A stretch of DNA of 64,000 bases from Parvularcula sp. BBD 1991-13 (GTDB taxonomy: Bacteria > Pseudomonadota > Alphaproteobacteria > Caulobacterales > Parvularculaceae): contig LYSZ01000003.1 of assembly GCA_001657385.1 (NCBI GenBank), positions 423,341-487,340 of the forward strand, in the 5' to 3' direction. Below are positions 36,906-45,159 of this stretch, in pieces; within the stretch, counting starts at the first letter, position 1; each line of letters opens with the position of its first letter. The position numbers and the translations under genes were made by a program. The notes beneath the pieces were generated by a model. The model did not search any database. It had not been told where the DNA came from and saw only the letters and a program-made list of their open reading frames with translations.

Positions 36906-38180
36906 TCATGCAACTCCGCCGCCATAGGTTCCCCCCGCCGCATGGACAGGCTCTTCTTGCGTATTTGCGCCGCTTTGTGAATAGCGCATGCCGTTCGCCC
37001 GGAAGAGCCGGCGCAGGGCCGCGTCGGCGCCGTCCGCGAAAAGGCGCGCGCCCTTCTCGCCGAGGGCGGCCTCCAGCATCAGGACCTGTCCCAAAAAGGC
37101 GCGGTCGACCGCCTTCAGCGCCGAACAGTCCAGCCTGACGTCGCCGCCCTGGGCCGCCGCCGCCCGGAACGCGGCGCGCACCGTCTTCAGATTGCCGTAA
37201 CCGAGGGCGCCGGCGAGCCGCACCGCGGCGGGCGCGCCACCGCGCGACGGCGCGAACGTCGCCTCGCCCGCGGCGCCGGGGCCGATCGGCCGCGCGGCGC
37301 CGAGCTGGGGCGCGAGGCGCGTCAGCGCCAGCCGCGCCAGGGCGATCGCGTCCTTGTAATACCGCCGCCACAGCGAAGGCTCTTCCTTGATCCGCCACAG
37401 CCATTCGAGACCGGCCCGGCCGACCCATTGCGGCGCGCGGGCGATGCCGCCGGCGGTGAAATCGACCACCGCGCCGAGATGCGCCGTCACCGGCGCGTTG
37501 AGGCGCGCCTTGTTGCGTTCGATCCAGGCCTGCCCCTTGGCCGCGCCCAGGGCCACCACCACGAAGTCAGGGCGGGCCGCGTTAATCGCGTCGATATGTT
37601 CCGGCGCGCTCATCGCCGCCACGTCGCCGAAGCCTGGATTGCGCCAGCCGGCGGCTTCCAGCGGCCCGTTCTCGGCGTCGAGCGCCCGCGCCGCCGCCGC
37701 CGCCGCGCCGTCCCGGCCGCCGAAAAAAAACACCCTGATCCTGCGGCCGTCGTAAGCGGCCCGGCGGCGCAGGGCCTCGAAGACGTCGGACCCGGCGGTC
37801 CGCGCCGGCGCCGGCGCGCCGAGCAGCCGCGCCATCGCCAGCAGCGGCGCGCCGTCGACCAGGCTTAAATCCGCGTTCAGAATTTCCCGCCGCGCCGCAG
37901 GCTCGCGCCAGGCGCGAACGAGCCAGTTGACGTTCGGCGTCACGAAGGAAAGCCGGCGTCCCTGGCGAATCGACCTGTCTATGAGAGAGACCGCGCCGTC
38001 GATCGCCGCGATGTCGATCGGCACGCCGAGCACGCACCATACATTGCGGTCGAATGCGTCGGCGTTGAGAAATGCAACGTCAGGGTTGCGAAACGCAACG
38101 CCGTTTCCCGCCCTGCGGTTCTCCGCGCCGGCGGCGGCGCCGCCGCCAGTGGAGTAATCTGTCTGCGCCGTATCGGACAT
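36906..38180 (-). CDS. WecG/TagA/CpsF glycosyltransferase fused to a STAS-like domain
   Basis: I choose the ATG at 38180 (424 residues) because AGGAG lies just upstream; the ATG 12 codons earlier lacks this. Residues ~45-290 are a GT26 transferase: WCVLGVPIDIAAIDGAV, FVTPNVNWLVRAWR, LVDGAPLLAMARLLG, GAVVDFTAGGIARAPQW and GLEWLWRIKEEP. The usual GAPKQE motif reads GAAKGQ, a notable change. Residues ~315-405 resemble a STAS domain: VRLDCSALKAVDRAFLGQV, MLEAALGEKGARLFADG, LRRLFRANGM. GT26 enzymes transfer N-acetylhexosaminuronate or similar sugars to lipid-linked intermediates. STAS domains bind partners, often under Ser/Thr phosphorylation control. Confidence 0.85.
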   Translation of the reverse strand: MSDTAQTDYSTGGGAAAGAENRRAGNGVAFRNPDVAFLNADAFDRNVWCVLGVPIDIAAIDGAVSLIDRSIRQGRRLSFVTPNVNWLVRAWREPAARREILNADLSLVDGAPLLAMARLLGAPAPARTAGSDVFEALRRRAAYDGRRIRVFFFGGRDGAAAAAARALDAENGPLEAAGWRNPGFGDVAAMSAPEHIDAINAARPDFVVVALGAAKGQAWIERNKARLNAPVTAHLGAVVDFTAGGIARAPQWVGRAGLEWLWRIKEEPSLWRRYYKDAIALARLALTRLAPQLGAARPIGPGAAGEATFAPSRGGAPAAVRLAGALGYGNLKTVRAAFRAAAAQGGDVRLDCSALKAVDRAFLGQVLMLEAALGEKGARLFADGADAALRRLFRANGMRYSQSGANTQEEPVHAAGGTYGGGVA

Positions 38181-38567
38181 ACGCTCCTTAGCCCCTGTTT
38201 TCAAAGGCTTTATCAACGCGTCCCGGTCTTACGAGAGAGACAGGGTTAATAAAGCCTTACAATACTGGTTCAATTTATTGGAGCAAGGGACGGGCCAGAT
38301 TAAACAGACGAGGGACGGGCGCGCGCGTTCTTCGCAGGGCGTTTTGTTAACCGTCGGCGGCAGCCCAGAATTGCATCGCCGCGCTTGCGTGCAACTGTAT
38401 GGCGCGCAGGTGTGCAAAAAAAGCGGCAATAGTTCGTAAAACACTGTTAACCGTAAATAATTTATTGACAAGCTGGGTAAACTTGGAAACAAAAGGTTAC
38501 GCGTACGCGACCTGCGTCCCAGGTGCGTTTCTTTTGGTACCGAGTAAATCAGTGGGGAACCCAATTT
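38181..38567. other. Divergent control region for WecG-STAS and the VPLPA-CTERM gene
   Basis: No gene supported; a minus frame at 38229-38564 has no protein-like features. The lower-GC segment 38440-38500 contains TTGACA at 38465-38470. A G-rich ribosome-binding site (GGGGAA, about 38555) precedes the plus-strand start. Confidence 0.45.
38465..38493 (+). promoter_or_regulatory. Possible sigma-70-type promoter of the VPLPA-CTERM gene
   Basis: A perfect -35 hexamer, TTGACA, is followed after 17 bp by a weak -10 (AACAAA), 75 bp upstream of the start codon in a locally AT-rich stretch. The -10 is poor, so this is tentative. Confidence 0.3.
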
Positions 38568-39290
38568 ATGACCAAACTTTTTGTATCAGCCATTGCCGCC
38601 GCCGGCCTGCTCATTGCTCCGGCCAACGCCGCGACCGTCGTGTTCAAGGGCGACGGCCAAAACGCGACGCCGGTCTCCGGCGCGACGACGACGAACTGCG
38701 GTTCTGGCGGCGTTAACGACTTCTGCTCGACGGCTCCGGGCGTCGGCATCGACTACAGCGTCGGCGGCGTCGACTTCACGGTCAGCGCTTTCGAAGATTT
38801 CTTCGGCACGAAAACCGGCGCGATCGTCATCCAGGACATCCAGCCGACCGATTCCGGCCTCGGCGTCATCTCCGCCGCCGAAACCCTGAACGGCGGCGAC
38901 GACCAGGTTCAGTCCAACTCCGGCGCGAACGAAAGCCTTCTGTTCGACTTCTCCGCTTCCGGCCCGAACCCGGTTCAACTGAGCAACATCGAGTTCAACT
39001 CCGGCGCCGACCGCAACTGCTCTTCCGTCGGCAGCGAAGGACCGTGCGGCCTGTTCGACCTTTACGTTGACGGCCTGCTGAAAGTCGCCGGCGTTCTCGC
39101 CGACGACCTCGTCCTCGGCGGCTGGATCGGCACCACCTTCGAATTCGTCGCGAACAACCCGGTCGATCCGTCGGGCTTCGTGATCGCTCAATTCGACGTT
39201 CAGGAAGTTCCGATCCCGGGCGCTCTGCCGCTCCTGCTTTCCGGCATCGCCGGCCTGGGCTTCGCGGCGCGTCGCAAAAAAGCGGCCTAA
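38568..39290 (+). CDS. VPLPA/PEP-CTERM sorting-domain protein (exosortase substrate)
   Basis: The 240-residue secreted protein has a signal peptide (KLFVSAIAAAGLLIAPANA, cleavage near residue 21-22). An acidic, Ser/Gly/Asn-rich beta-type domain follows with four cysteines. The C-terminal sorting tail, about residues 213-240, is a VP-P motif (EVPIPGALPLLL), one membrane helix (LSGIAGLGFAA) and basic RRKK. This is the VPLPA variant of PEP-CTERM, cut by XrtD-type exosortases. The exosortase gene begins 177 bp downstream, so this is the dedicated neighbour substrate. The long upstream region and strong downstream terminator suggest an independently expressed, abundant surface protein. Confidence 0.92.
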   Translation: MTKLFVSAIAAAGLLIAPANAATVVFKGDGQNATPVSGATTTNCGSGGVNDFCSTAPGVGIDYSVGGVDFTVSAFEDFFGTKTGAIVIQDIQPTDSGLGVISAAETLNGGDDQVQSNSGANESLLFDFSASGPNPVQLSNIEFNSGADRNCSSVGSEGPCGLFDLYVDGLLKVAGVLADDLVLGGWIGTTFEFVANNPVDPSGFVIAQFDVQEVPIPGALPLLLSGIAGLGFAARRKKAA

Positions 39291-39318
39291 CCGCAACAGA
39301 CCAGATCAAGACTGTTGA

Positions 39319-39345
39319 AACCCCGCGCTCCAGCGCGGGGTTTTC
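39319..39345 (+). terminator. Rho-independent terminator after the VPLPA-CTERM gene
   Basis: AACCCCGCGCT, loop CC, AGCGCGGGGTT, then TTCTTTAT: an 11-bp perfect stem and T-rich tail, 29 bp after the stop. It separates expression of the substrate gene from the exosortase gene. Confidence 0.9.
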
Positions 39346-39467
39346 TTTATCCTGAAAGGGTTGCGACATTGATCGGCGGCGCCGTTTTTGCTCAGTTACC
39401 GCGAATGCGTCCCGCCCGTCGGCAATCCGACCCAGCCGGGCGAATAGTGTAGGGAAATCAAAAGAGC

Positions 39468-41102
39468 ATGGCCGATCTGACCAATGTTGAAACGCCCGGC
39501 GCCGGAGACCGCTTTCGCCTGAACCGGGTGCATATCCTTCTCGGCGTCCTGGCGGCGGCCTTCGTGTTCGCGTTTTTCAACGGCATCGAGAACCTGTTTC
39601 AACGCTGGGGCGAACAGCAGGAGCTGAGCCACGGATACTTCCTGCCCCTGATCGCCGGGTGGATGCTGTGGGCGCGGCGCGACGCGCTGATGCAGAGCAC
39701 GGGACAGCCCGCCGCGCTCGGACTTGCGGGCGTCGCCGTTTCCGCCCTGGTGCTCGTCATGTCGGAGATCACGGTCACCTCCCTGATGATCTTCCAGCAC
39801 GGTGCGATGATCCTTCTCTTCGCGTCCCTGGCGCTGGCGCTCGGCGGCTGGGCGTTTTTCTGGCTCTCGCTGGTGCCGATCGCCTATCTCGTCTTCATGG
39901 TGCCGCCGCCTTACTGGGTGATCACCGTCCTGTCGCAGCAGTTCCAGTTCTGGTCCTCCCAGCTTGGCGTGTGGATGATCGAACGCATGGACATCCCGGT
40001 CCTGCTCTCGGGCAACATCATCGATCTCGGCGACTACCAGCTTCAGGTCGCCGAAGCCTGCAGCGGGCTGCGTTACCTGTTCCCGTTTCTGAGCCTCGGC
40101 TTTCTCGCCGCCTATCTGTTCAACGCCCCGCTATGGCAGCGCGCCGTCGTCTTCCTGTCGACGATCCCCATCACCATCCTGATGAACAGCTTCCGGATCG
40201 CGCTTACCGGCGTGATGGTGCAGCGGTTCGGCGCGTCCCATGCGGAGGGACTGACGCATTTCTTCGAGGGCTGGGTGGTGTTCCTGCTTTGCATGGCCCT
40301 TCTGTTCGCGGTCATCGCCGGCCTCGCGCGGCTGTCGGGACGCAAGGATCTCGGCGAGCTTCTCGCGCTGCCGGAGATCGCGCCGAAAAAACCCGCATCG
40401 CCCTGGAACGGCGCCGCCTTCACGCGCAACCTGGCCCTTTGCGTCGCCGCGCTCGCCGGCGCCGGCGCATTCGTGCATTTCGGCACGTCGAACATCCTGA
40501 AAGTGCCGGTGCGCGCCAATCTCGACACCCTTCCCTACGAGCTTGAAGGCTGGCGCAGCGAACGCCAGGAGCTTTCCACCGCGACGCTGGACGTTCTCGG
40601 GGCGGACGATCACATCGTCGCCAACCTGTTGAGTCCGGAAGGGGAGCACTTCAATCTTTACATCAACTATCTCGACATGCAGCGGCATGGCCATAGCTGG
40701 CACTCGCCGCGCCAGTGCATTCCCGGCGGCGGCTGGCAGATCATCCAGCACGACGTGACGCCGGCGACCACCGCCGACGGCAGGACGTTCCACTACAACC
40801 GCATCATCATCGAGAACCGCGGCAACCGGCAGCTTCTCTATTACTGGTACGACCAGCGGGGCCGAAAAATCGCCAATGAGTTCGTGATGAAGCTCCTGCT
40901 CATCTACGACGCCATGACCATGCGCCGCACGGACGGCGCGATGATCCGGATCATCACCCCGATCGCGCGGGCCGAAAGCGTGGAGGATGCCGATGCGCGC
41001 CTCGCCGCGTTCATGCGCACGCTGGAGCCGAAACTCCCGGCCTACATCCCGCCGGCGGACGCCGAGACCCAGGGCGAATTCGACCCCGACCAATATTACT
41101 GA
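39468..41102 (+). CDS. xrtD: Exosortase-EpsI fusion, VPLPA-CTERM-specific type
   Basis: The 544-residue inner-membrane transpeptidase-like protein has eight or so membrane helices in residues ~22-315. The exosortase catalytic triad is visible: Cys-198 in VAEACSGLRYLFPF, Arg-243 in ILMNSFRIALTG, and His-258 or His-264 in FGASHAEGLTHFFEGW. Residues ~325-525 are an EpsI-type periplasmic domain (DTLPYELEGWRSER, LYINYLDMQRHGHSWHSP, QCIPGGGWQ). This exosortase-EpsI fusion defines XrtD, and the tail of the upstream protein fits its VPLPA specificity. The enzyme would cleave and attach sorted proteins to a surface glycan. It ends in DPDQYY. Confidence 0.92.
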   Translation: MADLTNVETPGAGDRFRLNRVHILLGVLAAAFVFAFFNGIENLFQRWGEQQELSHGYFLPLIAGWMLWARRDALMQSTGQPAALGLAGVAVSALVLVMSEITVTSLMIFQHGAMILLFASLALALGGWAFFWLSLVPIAYLVFMVPPPYWVITVLSQQFQFWSSQLGVWMIERMDIPVLLSGNIIDLGDYQLQVAEACSGLRYLFPFLSLGFLAAYLFNAPLWQRAVVFLSTIPITILMNSFRIALTGVMVQRFGASHAEGLTHFFEGWVVFLLCMALLFAVIAGLARLSGRKDLGELLALPEIAPKKPASPWNGAAFTRNLALCVAALAGAGAFVHFGTSNILKVPVRANLDTLPYELEGWRSERQELSTATLDVLGADDHIVANLLSPEGEHFNLYINYLDMQRHGHSWHSPRQCIPGGGWQIIQHDVTPATTADGRTFHYNRIIIENRGNRQLLYYWYDQRGRKIANEFVMKLLLIYDAMTMRRTDGAMIRIITPIARAESVEDADARLAAFMRTLEPKLPAYIPPADAETQGEFDPDQYY

Positions 41103-41386
41103 CAGCCGGGCGGCGATGCTCGCAATCGCCTGAAGACAGGCGCGCAAAGCGCTGATGCGCCATACAAAAGCCATCAACGGATGCGACGCCGCCTGAGCGC
41201 GAGGCCGCGCCGGCGCGGCGCATGCGCGCGGCCTGGCGGGCCGGCTGGCGGTCTCATGGCGCGCAATGTGCGTAATGAAAGACTGGGAATTGTACAATTC
41301 GCGTAACTGGCGCAAAAAGGGACAGGCGCAGGCGGCGAGCCCGGCGGACCGGACGGCCGCCGCGGTTAATGTGATAGGGTAGAGGC

Positions 41387-42994
41387 ATGGGCGACGAGTT
41401 TTCGCTGGAAGACATTCTGATCATTCTGAAGCGCCGCTTCCTCTACTTCATCATCCCGGTGCTGGCGCTGGCCCCTGTCGGCGTGCTCGCGGTCATGCTG
41501 TTGCCGTCGAAATACACCGCCCAGGGCACCATCCTGGTGGAATCGCAGCAGATTCCGACCGAGTTCGTGCGCTCCACCATCAACGCCTACGCCCAGGAGC
41601 GGATCAGGACCATCCAGCAGCGGGTGATGACCCGCAACACCCTGCTGGAAGTGGCGGACGATCATAACGTTTTCCCGCGCAATCTCGGCCTGTCGGAAAG
41701 CCAGCGCGTCGAGCTCATGCGCCGGGCCCTGCGCATCAACCTGATCCGCGCCGACAGCGGGCGCGGCGGCGGCGACGGCACGATCGCCTTCACTGTGTCG
41801 TATACGGACCGCGATCCGAACAAGGCGTTTCTCGTCGCCAACAAGATCATGACGCTGTTTCTCGACGAGGACCTGCGGGTGCGCACGGCGGGGGCGTCCA
41901 ACACCACGGAGTTTTTCCAGCGCGAGGCCGAACGCCTGCGCCGGGAGCTGGCCATCGTGGAGGAGCGCATCTCCCGCTACAAGGCGGAGAACAGCGACGC
42001 CCTGCCCGAGCATCTCGACATCCATCTCAACATGCTGGAGCGCGCGCGCACCGATCTCAACGCGGCGAACGCGTCGATCATCCAGCTTGAGGAAGAAAAG
42101 CGGTTCCTCGAAAACCAGTTGATCTCCGGCGCCGGCGGCGACACGTCGCTGAACGCGGAACTGGCGCGGCTGGAGACCGAGCTGTCGCGCCTGCGCGCGA
42201 CCTATCGCGACAGCTACCCTGAAATCATCGCCAAGCGCGAGGAAATCGCCGCGCTGAAACGCCAGATGGCGCCGGGGGAGGAAATCCGGCGCCTGCGCGA
42301 CCGCCTGGCCGAAGCGGAAAGCCGGCTGAACGTCCTGGAGCGCGCGCCGGCGCCGGACGACGAGGCCGTCGCCGCCGCCGAAGACGCGGTCGAAGCCGCC
42401 AGGATCGCCCTCAGCGATCGCATTTCGGAGGAGACCCGGCGCGGCGCGTCCGATATGGGCGGGCTCCAGCTCGAAGGCCGCCTCGCCGTGATCAGCAACA
42501 GGGTCCGCATGCTGACCAAGCAGACGCAGGAAACCGAAACGCTGATCGACGACCTGGAACGGCGGGTCGCCCGCACGCCCGAGGTCGAGCGCGGGCTGAC
42601 CTCGCTGACCCGCGACAACGAAAACATGTTCCGCGAATACCAGGAAGTGCTCGCCAAGCAGCAGGACGCGCAACTGGCGGAAAGCCTCGAAGAAAATCAG
42701 CAGGCTGAGAAGTTTTCCATTCTCGAGCCCGCCCTGCGGCCCGAAGCGCCGTCGAGCCCGAACCGCCCGCAGCTCATCGTGCTGGCCCTGATGGTCGCGC
42801 TCGGCGCCGGCGGCGCGGCGGCGCTGGGCGTCGAGTTCATGTTCTCCACCGTCCGCGGGCGTCACCATCTCGGAAAGCTGATGGACGATCATCCGATCGC
42901 GGTTATTCCGTATATCCGCGAGGAATCGGAGGGGCGTTTCGGCGCGCCGTTTTTCAAACCGCGTAAACGCCGTCTTAAGCCGCGCCCCGTCTGA
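41387..42994 (+). CDS. Wzz/GNVR chain-length determinant of the exosortase system
   Basis: The 535-residue polysaccharide co-polymerase begins SLEDILIILKRRFLYF and crosses the membrane (FIIPVLALAPVGVLAVML), then PSKYTAQGTILVESQQIPTE, the Wzz entry. A long periplasmic coiled coil covers residues ~170-440 (heptad-rich, ELARLETELSRLRATY). A GNVR-like block (RTPEVERGLTSLTRDNENMF) precedes the proline-rich APSSPNRPQ and the second helix. It would set polymer length together with the BY-kinase whose gene starts 27 bp later; a separate kinase is typical of this subgroup. Confidence 0.92.
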   Translation: MGDEFSLEDILIILKRRFLYFIIPVLALAPVGVLAVMLLPSKYTAQGTILVESQQIPTEFVRSTINAYAQERIRTIQQRVMTRNTLLEVADDHNVFPRNLGLSESQRVELMRRALRINLIRADSGRGGGDGTIAFTVSYTDRDPNKAFLVANKIMTLFLDEDLRVRTAGASNTTEFFQREAERLRRELAIVEERISRYKAENSDALPEHLDIHLNMLERARTDLNAANASIIQLEEEKRFLENQLISGAGGDTSLNAELARLETELSRLRATYRDSYPEIIAKREEIAALKRQMAPGEEIRRLRDRLAEAESRLNVLERAPAPDDEAVAAAEDAVEAARIALSDRISEETRRGASDMGGLQLEGRLAVISNRVRMLTKQTQETETLIDDLERRVARTPEVERGLTSLTRDNENMFREYQEVLAKQQDAQLAESLEENQQAEKFSILEPALRPEAPSSPNRPQLIVLALMVALGAGGAAALGVEFMFSTVRGRHHLGKLMDDHPIAVIPYIREESEGRFGAPFFKPRKRRLKPRPV

Positions 42995-43021
42995 TTGACT
43001 TGAAAGGACAGGAACAGCGCC

Positions 43022-43852
43022 ATGGACAGAATAAGGGAAGCCATCACCCGCGCGCGCGACGCCAAGACGCAAGGCGCGTCCGCGCGCGGCGGGCTTGAGG
43101 ACGCGGCGCGGCGCCCGGGGCAATATGCGGCGCCGCCGCTCGAAGCGCCGGCCGGAGAGGACGGCTTTACGCCGGTGGCCTGCAACTTCGACGACTTCCG
43201 CAGGCACCGGATCATTTCCAACGAACAGGACCCGGTGCTTAACGCCTACCGCGTGCTGAGGACGCGCGTGATCCAGAAAATGTCGGAAAACGGCTGGCGC
43301 ACCCTCGCCGTCGTGTCGCCCTCCGCCGGCGCCGGCAAAACCGTCACCGCGCTCAATCTCGCCATCGCCATCGGCTCGAAGGAGGACACGCGCGTCACCC
43401 TGGTCGATCTCGATTTTTACCGCCCGAGCATGGCGCGCTATCTCGGTCTTCAGGAATTCCCGTCGATCCTCGATTATTTCGAGGGCAAACGTTCGCTTCA
43501 GGACGTGACGTTGCAGCCCGATCTCAACAACGTCCTCCTGATCGCCAACGAGCGGGTCACGCGCCGCGGCGCGGAGCACCTGACCTCCCGCCGCATGGAC
43601 GCCCTGATCGAGACGACCGTGGCGCAATACGCCTCGAACATCGTGATTTTCGACATGTCGCCCATTCTCGGCTGCGACGACACCATCGCCTTCCTGCCCA
43701 AGGTAGACTGCGCTCTCCTGGTCGCGGCGAGCGGACAGACCCGGGGACAGGAACTGAAGGAAGCAAAGCGCCTGATCACGAACGGCGCCAATCTTCTCGG
43801 CACGGTCCTGAACAAGGCGCCGGCGGCGTTCCTGCCCAACCAGTATTACTGA
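43022..43852 (+). CDS. BY-kinase / CpsD-type tyrosine kinase
   Basis: The 276-residue cytoplasmic P-loop kinase has a disordered N-terminus, then DPVLNAYRVLRTRVIQKM, Walker A SPSAGAGKTVTALNLA near residue 100, Walker A' VTLVDLDFYRPSMARYLG and Walker B IVIFDMSPILG. The C-terminus is short and ends PNQYY, only two tyrosines rather than a long Tyr cluster. With the Wzz-like protein just upstream it forms the usual phosphorylation-controlled polymerisation/export pair. The gene ends the exosortase-polysaccharide block. Confidence 0.9.
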   Translation: MDRIREAITRARDAKTQGASARGGLEDAARRPGQYAAPPLEAPAGEDGFTPVACNFDDFRRHRIISNEQDPVLNAYRVLRTRVIQKMSENGWRTLAVVSPSAGAGKTVTALNLAIAIGSKEDTRVTLVDLDFYRPSMARYLGLQEFPSILDYFEGKRSLQDVTLQPDLNNVLLIANERVTRRGAEHLTSRRMDALIETTVAQYASNIVIFDMSPILGCDDTIAFLPKVDCALLVAASGQTRGQELKEAKRLITNGANLLGTVLNKAPAAFLPNQYY

Positions 43853-44070
43853 GCCGCAGGATCATCGCGGGCCGGCATGACCGCGGACGAGAGCGCCGGC
43901 GGCGCGGCGCCGGAAAATCCCTTCTTTTTGTCGCATAATCGGCTCTTTCAGCCCCTGTGATTCTTGTAACGGATCGGTAAACCGCCCAGTATAATGAATC
44001 GCGAAGAGTATGTTCATCCAATAGACATGATTGTTGCGTATCAGGCGCGACATCCACAGGCCGGTGCGTC

Positions 44071-45159
44071 ATGAATGTTTCACAGTCCGTAAAACTCGCC
44101 GGCATCATCGTCGCCGTCGCCGTGCTCTGGTTCATGATCCGGGGGATGTTCTCCTCCGAGGAAGTGATGGCGGAGGCGGCCGCCGAACCGGCGCGCTTCA
44201 CCGTCATCGCCAAGACCATCAACCCGCAGGAGTGGCGCGACGTTATTGCCGTGCGCGGACGGACCGAAGCGGAGAAGAAAGTGATCGTCCGCGCGGAGAC
44301 CGCCGGCGCCGTCGCCGAAACGCCGACGCCCCTCGGCGCGGCGGTGAAGGCCGGCGACGTCCTGTGCCGCATCGGCGTCGACGCCAGGCGCGCGCAGCTC
44401 GCCGAGGCGGAAGCCGCCCTCGCCCGCGCCGAGCTTGATTTCAACGCCGCCAGGCGGCTCAACGAGGAAGGCTTCCGCGCCGAGACCGGCGTCGCCGCCG
44501 CCCGCGCCGCCCGCGACCAGGCGGCCGCCCAGGCCGAACGGGCGCGCCTCGAACTCGCCAAGACCGACATCGTCGCGCCCTTTGACGGCGTCTTCGACCA
44601 TCGCGCCGCGGAAGTCGGCGACTTTCTCAGCATCGGCGATCCGTGCGGCACGGTGATCCAGCCAACGCCGTTCCTGATCACCGGCGCGGTGTCGGAACGC
44701 GATGTCGGCAAGATCTCCAGGGGCGATCGCGGCGTGGCGACCCTCGCCACCGGCGAAACGGTGGAAGGCGTCGTCCGCTTCGTCGCCGCCGCCGCCGATC
44801 CCGCGACGCGGACTTTCAATGTGGAGCTTGAAACGCCCAACGAGGACGGCAAGCTGCGAGACGGCGTCACCGCCGAATTCCGGATCTTCGCCGAAAAGCG
44901 CAACGCCCACCAGGCGCCGCGCTCGGCCCTTGTCCTGAACGACGAGGGCGAAGTCGGCGTACGCACCCTGAACGATGACAACGTGGTCCGGTTCGACAAG
45001 GTGACGCTGATCGGCGAGGAGGAAACCGGCGTGTGGGTCGACGGCCTCGCCGGCGCCGTGCGGATCATCACCCAGGGCCAGTCCTTCGTCTCCGCCGGCC
45101 AAAAGGTCGATGTCAGCGACGGCGACGCCGCCGGGACCGCAACGGGAGACGGCGCGTGA
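44071..45159 (+). CDS. RND efflux periplasmic adaptor (membrane fusion protein)
   Basis: The 362-residue protein has an N-terminal membrane anchor (LAGIIVAVAVLWFMIRGMF), a lipoyl/barrel-sandwich region (VIVRAETAGAVAETPTPLGA, VKAGDVLCRIG), a helical hairpin rich in Ala/Glu/Arg, then AKTDIVAPFDGVFDHRAAEVGD and the beta-barrel and membrane-proximal domains. The family links an inner-membrane RND pump to an outer-membrane channel. The permease gene overlaps its stop. No TolC-like gene is in the window. Confidence 0.92.
   Translation: MNVSQSVKLAGIIVAVAVLWFMIRGMFSSEEVMAEAAAEPARFTVIAKTINPQEWRDVIAVRGRTEAEKKVIVRAETAGAVAETPTPLGAAVKAGDVLCRIGVDARRAQLAEAEAALARAELDFNAARRLNEEGFRAETGVAAARAARDQAAAQAERARLELAKTDIVAPFDGVFDHRAAEVGDFLSIGDPCGTVIQPTPFLITGAVSERDVGKISRGDRGVATLATGETVEGVVRFVAAAADPATRTFNVELETPNEDGKLRDGVTAEFRIFAEKRNAHQAPRSALVLNDEGEVGVRTLNDDNVVRFDKVTLIGEEETGVWVDGLAGAVRIITQGQSFVSAGQKVDVSDGDAAGTATGDGA

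Noticed and set aside
34211-37138. 975-codon plus-strand open frame
   Set aside because: Antisense to the TPR lipoprotein, with shadow composition and no domain.
38400-38416. Possible sigma-54 promoter (TGGCGCGCAGGTGTGCA) before the VPLPA-CTERM gene
   Set aside because: The GG and GC elements are one base too far apart, and the -12 side is poor.
38229-38564. 111-codon minus-strand open frame between WecG-STAS and the VPLPA gene
   Set aside because: No protein-like features, and it covers the probable promoter region.
41366-43627. 753-codon minus-strand open frame
   Set aside because: Antisense to the Wzz-like protein and BY-kinase; shadow composition.
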